Shown: positions 58,684 to 64,000 of the stretch, one piece after another
Position numbering within the stretch: the stretch's first letter is position 1
How the letters are laid out: every line of letters starts with the position of its first letter
Assembly (NCBI RefSeq): GCF_032062135.1
Contig: NC_092861.1
Span: forward strand, 137,246,078-137,310,077
Length of the DNA: 64,000 nt
Origin: Pyxicephalus adspersus
Lineage: Eukaryota; Chordata; Amphibia; Anura; Pyxicephalidae
Reading direction: 5' to 3'
Notes under the pieces: generated by a model
Told to the model about the DNA's origin: nothing
Database searches by the model: none
What the model saw: only the letters and a program-made list of their open reading frames with translations
Program-made: the position numbers and the translations under genes

Positions 58684-58687
<4 letters not shown>
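58294..58687. other. Unique DNA, nothing recognised
   Basis: AT-rich with a T-run of about 15 near 58607-58621. No gene seen. Confidence 0.35.

Positions 58688-58724
<37 letters not shown>
58688..58724. repeat. (TA)n microsatellite
   Basis: About 17 uninterrupted TA units after a poly-A stretch. Confidence 0.9.
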
Positions 58725-58730
<6 letters not shown>

Positions 58731-60298
58731 TTTTGGCTATGAAATCTCTCTAATGCACTGCAGTTTTTCTATGAGCTCCTAATATATGGTTTGTTTCTAT
58801 AACCACAGCTCCACCAGTGCCCATTAAGCCTTGTCGTGTTTTCTTACTTCTGGCAGGGTATAGCCCTCAATTAATAACCTAGTATACCACACTGTAAAAC
58901 AAACCAATATATTAATGGCCAACATCTTAAAGCTTTTGATTAATCGTTCCTGTGCGTCCAAAATACACTATATTACAGTTCATTCAAAACAGACTTTGAA
59001 GTATGTTTCAGAACATAAGTAGCTGGCAGAAGTTGATTTGGTGATGCTATACTTCCTGTGGTTACTAGCACATGGTCTGCACACTCAGAGCTCGGAGTTT
59101 AGATAGAAAATCTGGACCCGCTTTTTCCCTGTATCAATTTTCATGTATATTGATAATGCATTTTAAAAAACTAGAAAAAGACATCAAACTCTTTTGCTTT
59201 ACACATGTTATTCTAATGGGCTGGAGATAAGGAGAGAAACCCTTAATGTCCATACAACTTCAACCTTCTGAGATGCAAAAAATACCAATACTTTGAGGAT
59301 TTTAGAATTTTAAAATCATGTGGTTGTTATAACTACCTAAGCCAATATAAAGTTAAAATTAAGTTCCCTAGTCCCTTGCAGTCTTGTAAACAAGTAAATT
59401 TTATGCCTGCAGTCAATAAGCCTATAAATCTCCTTGTGCATATGCATGTATTTCACCAGGGATGCAAAAGAGACATTGGTTCAAAATTGGGCTTTTCAAA
59501 ACTACTTTCCATTCAACACCCATCCAATTTTACCATATGTGAATGCCACATTATTGGTGCAGTTCTATGCATCAGCTCATTTCCATCGGAATATTATATT
59601 TCATTTCCAAGGAACCTGCACTAACTGAGAGGCAAAAAGCACCTGTTTCTTTCTTGCTAGCCAGGAACTGCCTAACACATTTTAAGTTAAGGCACAGCAC
59701 TTTCCAAAGAGCGACAAACTCTTTTTGAAGGTTCGGTACCCTGGAGTGAAATGCGTTAGTGATTCAATATTGGTTGCATAGACTGGAATTGTTTAGGTAT
59801 GGGTGGATAGTGAATATCACTCCATATGATATATCCATTTGACTGGAAATGTTCAGGGGAGGTTGGCAAAATATTATTTTATAATAAAAAAAAGTTGTGA
59901 AAAAATGCAGTGTTGATCCCTATTGACTCATTATATATCACCTGGTGCAGGTGATATATAGGGATCTGGAATTATTATACAGATTATAAATACTGCTACA
60001 CATGTCATAAATAAACTCTAGGCTGACAGCATTATTAAAGTAGATTCTGATTTGCAAAATGCTAGAGCCAGTAGGCTGTTACATAATTTGGTAGAGACAT
60101 TTAACATACCTGAATGAACTATTCTCTGATGATTAATATGCCTTCTGATGTGGCTGTATACAAACGGTATATGGCTGCCTGGTACTGTACAAATGTAACT
60201 GTAGCAAAGTATTTCTGATTTGACAATTGAACCATGCTGAAAAGGCAAGAGCATGGCTACTAGGCCATTTCAGGAGGTCAAGAAGACACACTAGGCCG
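58725..60298. other. Unique AT-rich DNA with one strong hairpin
   Basis: No gene recognised. The hairpin at 59915-59966 is listed separately. Confidence 0.4.
59915..59966. repeat. Short hairpin
   Basis: TATATATCACCT (59932-59943) and AGGTGATATATA (59949-59960) pair perfectly around a 5-nt loop. Outside them GATCCCTA (59915-59922) and TAGGGATC (59959-59966) also pair, with a 9-nt bulge on one side. Confidence 0.65.
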
Positions 60299-60615
60299 GA
60301 CTCTCTCTCGAGTCCCGTGCTGATGGCTCCGCCCCCCACCAGGAACGCCCCTTAAGGGAAATCCCTCTTTTCGGCAGTGCATAGGGAGGAGAGCAAATGT
60401 CCCCTTACCCTGGAGGTGGAAGTGTTAAAGCCGGCCACAGTAAATAGAGAGGGGAGGCATAACAAGGAAGCTTAAGAGCCACATGTGGCTCCGGAGCCAC
60501 GGGTTGCCGACCCCTGCCGGCCGGGATTAGGTCGATCGACCAGGGGGGCGTTAGGCCGAAATGGACTACTTACTAGGCCGTATCTGGCCTAAAGGCCAGA
60601 GTTTGCTGACCTCTG
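60299..60615 (+). mobile_element. Composite repeat copy 2, hAT-like right end
   Basis: It shares GACTCTCTCTCGAGTCCC, TGATGGCTCCGCCCC, CACCAGGAACGCCCC and the end block GTATCTGGCCTAAAGGCC then GAGTTTGCTGACCTCTG with 1-344. An internal segment with GAGCCACATGTGGCTC and GGGTTGCCGACCCCTG looks like a second hAT-like end, suggesting one element inside or beside another. Confidence 0.6.
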
Positions 60616-63511
60616 GTATAGAGAGTGGGTAGCTACAATGTAAGGTTAGAAGTGAAATTCCTGCACAGTCCCACTGTTTCTTGTAAATCTTTATTGATAT
60701 TGCTAATCCCTAGTGATGTGCAACCTACTCCAATATAGACATACCTTATGGTAACATTAATGACTGTACTATACAGATGACACTAATAAATGTAAAAGAG
60801 AGACACCACAAGGGGCCCCATCAAAATTTTGCAATGGGGCCCCCATGTTGGTAGTTACACCCCTAAGCTATGCACATAAGCTCACAATGCAAACATGTAA
60901 AAGTGATATAGCAATCCCCATCCTCTTTACTTTCAGTAAATCAGACCCATTGCATTGCAAATATCTAATTGTTGCCTTATAATTATTAGTACTATCTTTT
61001 TTGTTGTGTATTCAAATCCAAATACACAAGTTGTGATTGACGTTCATGTTCAATGTCTCCTTAGAAACATCACTTCTGAAAACTATTCTCATGTCACTGG
61101 CACAAAGTAAAAAGAAAGTCTCCCCTTGGCTTTGCTGACACATTTCCCTGCTTGTGATAGGTGCCACAAGGGAAAGAAGTGTCCAATACATACACAGACA
61201 GCGTTAAATCCAAAATCACCTTAAGAAGGCACAGAGTGCCCGGGGCCCATGTCAGACGAAAGATTCCTTCACATTACTGTCATGTCAAACTGACGCTTTG
61301 GGTCGACTTATTGAAAGATGAGGATTTAAAAGGAAAGGTGTCACAAAAGAGGAAAAAGCAAAAACAAGCCTGGGAGACAAAGATGATATATGAACTGTCA
61401 GAAAATTCTTCAAAAGGGCCAGAACATTAACGCTTTTCATGACCTGCCCCATTGAAGGGATTAATGATTACGTTTTAATCACCTCCTTTCAACAAGCCCA
61501 TCTTGTCAGCAGCGACGCTGATCTGCTTCACTATGTCAAAGCACATTTTTTTAGCATCGCATACAAAACAATTATTTTCTTTAAATGAAGGTGTGTAAAA
61601 GTATTTTTTACAAAAAAAAGAAATAAAAAAATAAAGAAATTCTCTAGCTTAAATTCATATTTTAGAACAGAATAGCAAATATATGGAATAACTTTTTTAT
61701 GGATTAATAATATGGGTTTTATTTCCAATAGTTTCATTGCAGGCAGACCATTCTGAGGTACAGGCATGTATTAGATGACAGAACATGTTTCATGCTTGTC
61801 AGTGATCTTCTGCTGCCTAAAGCCTAACAATAGACTATACAGTATTTTAATTTTTTTAATGGTTCCCCAAGAGGTTTTAAAATATTAAAAAAAATAGTAA
61901 TATTTACCTATTTGTTGTTGCTGTCTCCCATAGTAATTCATTTTTATTACTAGATGTCCTCAGTATTTTGGGTTGAATAATACCCAATGCCATTTACCTC
62001 TGACAGTGAGTGCAGGACAACATGGACATCATGCACCCACCCCAGGGAGGGTATTACCATCACACTTTTTATTCACAGTTTATTGATGAAGAAAGCTTTG
62101 TTGTTTACCAATGAAGAAGCGGTAAGGAGAAGGAAGATACTGTGTGTCACTACCTGGTAAGTTAAAAATAAACATAAAACACATGCATAGGGCCTCCGAG
62201 AAGGATATTTGCAGAGTTGGGCTTAGCGATCAGTTGTGGATAACCTGCATATACCTAATTATTAAAACAAACTCCCACTGACCTCTATAGCTGCAGGTTT
62301 GTGAATCAATTCATCCATAAGGTTTACAAGAAAATCAGTGAAATTCTTCAAGTCTGGTCTTAATACTCTGCTCTCTCCTAACCCATTGCATCTGCTCTGT
62401 ATTACCATTAGTGATTAGAAAGCTAGCAGGTGGTTATGTCGCTGGTGGGAAAAGACAGCACCTCAATGTGCATTGTAAAGGGTCTTTACCGCATATCTCC
62501 TACATATACCCGTGAAAGAGACCTGCCATTCCTTAGCACATATATGGCCAGTCTGTTATTCTATTTTTTGACTGCCTAGGTTTTATCCTGGGAGGTAATA
62601 TATGTTTAGCTCAGCATTATCTAGACAGTTTTATTATTTTTGGCAAGGGATGACTCTCCTCTTGTATTTAATTACCCCAAGTCTAATTCAGACATGCAAA
62701 ATTTAGCCGATTTACCATTTTTATTAACTGCCCCCTTCCATTTCAAAGAGCAGCTCCTTCCAATGTTGACTTTAACATTTAGGTTGACGGATCTGTCATA
62801 TTTCATATACTCCCGTACCTTGTCTGCCTGAGTAGTGAAGGTTTGTCACCCATTTAGCTGGATTTCATTAAACCTTTGGCTTTGAATGTTGACTCAGAAA
62901 TCACAGAACTTGGTGGACAGACTCTCTTTTCCCAGCTGTAAAGCAGACCACAGTTTTAAGATGGAATAAAATACGCAAAATAAATAATCATTATAGGTAG
63001 GCTCATTTTTCTTAGAGTTTGGACCGTATTTTGACCTCATACCTGATTTTTTCAGCCTTAACAAGCTGTCAGAATTCTATGAAAATAAAATGTTTTTCTG
63101 CAGTTATCTGTATTTTTCTTTCTTGCAGAATACAGAAAGCATGTCGGAAGACCTTTGCTGCATTTGCAGCATATTACACCGATCATTGTTCAATGCCTAA
63201 TTTGGGCCTAGTTACTGAAGGGCTTTATGGTATAAAGGATTTTTTAATAAAAGTTGTTGCATTAAAATCTACAAATACTTAAATTACAACTAAGTATGGA
63301 AGTCAGCTAAATTGAGACTGCGCTAATCCCCTGCCAAAACCTTAAGCAGCTGATGCTTGGACAGCCAGTGAATGAGCCAATTGGCATCTTTCCTAAAACA
63401 CAGAGATGGAGGGTCTTATGAAGGGTGATATATTACTTATAAGAGTCTAAATCCAAACACCTGATATTTCGGTACCAAAAAAAAATCTAAATTCCATTGT
63501 AAGCACCCATG
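60616..63511. other. Unique DNA, nothing certain recognised
   Basis: The block 61160-61530 is base-balanced and includes GGGATTAATGATTACG, a homeodomain-type word. A splice-like acceptor at 63129 followed by an open frame and AATAAA is noted as a weak candidate. No repeat family recognised. Confidence 0.4.
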
Positions 63512-63523
63512 CCCCCCCCCCCC
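63512..63523. repeat. C(12) run
   Basis: Twelve consecutive C residues; length may vary between reads. Confidence 0.85.
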
Positions 63524-64000
63524 AAACTATCCCTTTCTAACAATTAAATGAAACTCACACTTTACATTAATTTTACAATTTAGCCTACTTCCTAAAATCA
63601 GTGGTTTACAGCATGGCCAGAGTGGTCTAAACCGAGTTCCAAGCTCCCATTCAACCAAATGGGAGTAGATGGTGACCATTTTGTACAAGCGTTTGCATGT
63701 AGTTGCAGCTGAGTTGTGGTGCAGTTTCTGGAAGTGACATGTTGCTTCTGGACATATAGTTGCTTTTCCTCCTCTGGAGGAAGAACAGAACCTCTACTAT
63801 AAGTGCAGTACATACAAACACATTAACTTGCACTGGGGTTTGCTGATTCTTGAAGCAAAACAAAAGATTGAATATCTAGTAAGTTCTTGCTGTTCTGTAC
63901 ATAGCTGTGCAAAAAGAGAGCGGTGGGTAAGACCCATTATATTCACACACTAGAGCAGTCTATCTCAATTACTGACTAGTCTTTATTAAGAGAACCTTTT
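63524..64000. other. Unique DNA, nothing recognised
   Basis: Two overlapping minus-strand frames of about 70 codons have no recognisable content. Confidence 0.35.

Noticed and set aside
1..64000. Endogenous retrovirus or other viral remnant
   Set aside because: I saw no long terminal repeats, primer-binding site, or protease, polymerase or envelope motifs on either strand.

Overview
The window looks like non-coding chromosomal DNA from a vertebrate, most likely a frog of the ranoid type. The whole stretch is AT-rich. No open reading frame longer than about 180 codons is present, and none matches a cellular protein family I recognise. The repeat content is the best taxonomic clue: dense Tc1/mariner relics, many short hAT-like elements, TTAA-flanked elements resembling the Kolobok/T2 and piggyBac-like families of frogs, and a SINE with a tRNA-type head and an L2/CR1-like tail. 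The species call is inference from this repertoire; no unambiguous host exon was found to anchor it.

Layout. 1-7263: unique AT-rich DNA with one repeat copy cut by the window edge, one L2-like tail, an A-tract behind AATAAA, and a weak candidate exon near 6654-6775. 7264-8618: a nearly full-length but dead Tc1-like transposon with IR/DR-type ends. 9750-13335: a TA microsatellite, an hAT-like fragment, an L2-like tail, a palindromic MITE and an inverted-repeat block. 16066-17412: TTAAAG-type fragments and a MITE whose right arm has expanded into five 49-bp tandem copies. 19436-27454: a mosaic of hAT-like copies, two TTAA-flanked elements, and a cluster of Tc1 relics interrupted by a 408-bp inverted-repeat insertion. 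27455-40081: mostly unique DNA with scattered L2-like tails. 40082-41038: a Tc1 relic followed by about ten consecutive hairpins, the most unusual structure in the window. 41039-54722: hAT-like copies, two palindromic MITEs, and a complete tRNA-derived SINE at 53042-53371. 55674-56702: a TTAA-flanked element interrupted exactly at an internal TTAA by a piggyBac-like MITE. 57139-64000: another palindromic MITE, two hAT-like elements, a second copy of the repeat that opens the window, then unique DNA.

No set of genes working together can be described. The window records repeated invasion by cut-and-paste elements (Tc1/mariner, hAT, TTAA-target families) and by non-autonomous retroelements sharing an L2-like 3' tail. 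All the transposase sequence seen is broken, so nothing here looks able to move on its own. I recognised no viral sequence, RNA gene, CRISPR array or cellular protein gene. I had no alignment or database search, so family names rest on recognised terminal motifs, target-site duplications and short protein signatures, and the boundaries of degraded repeats are approximate.
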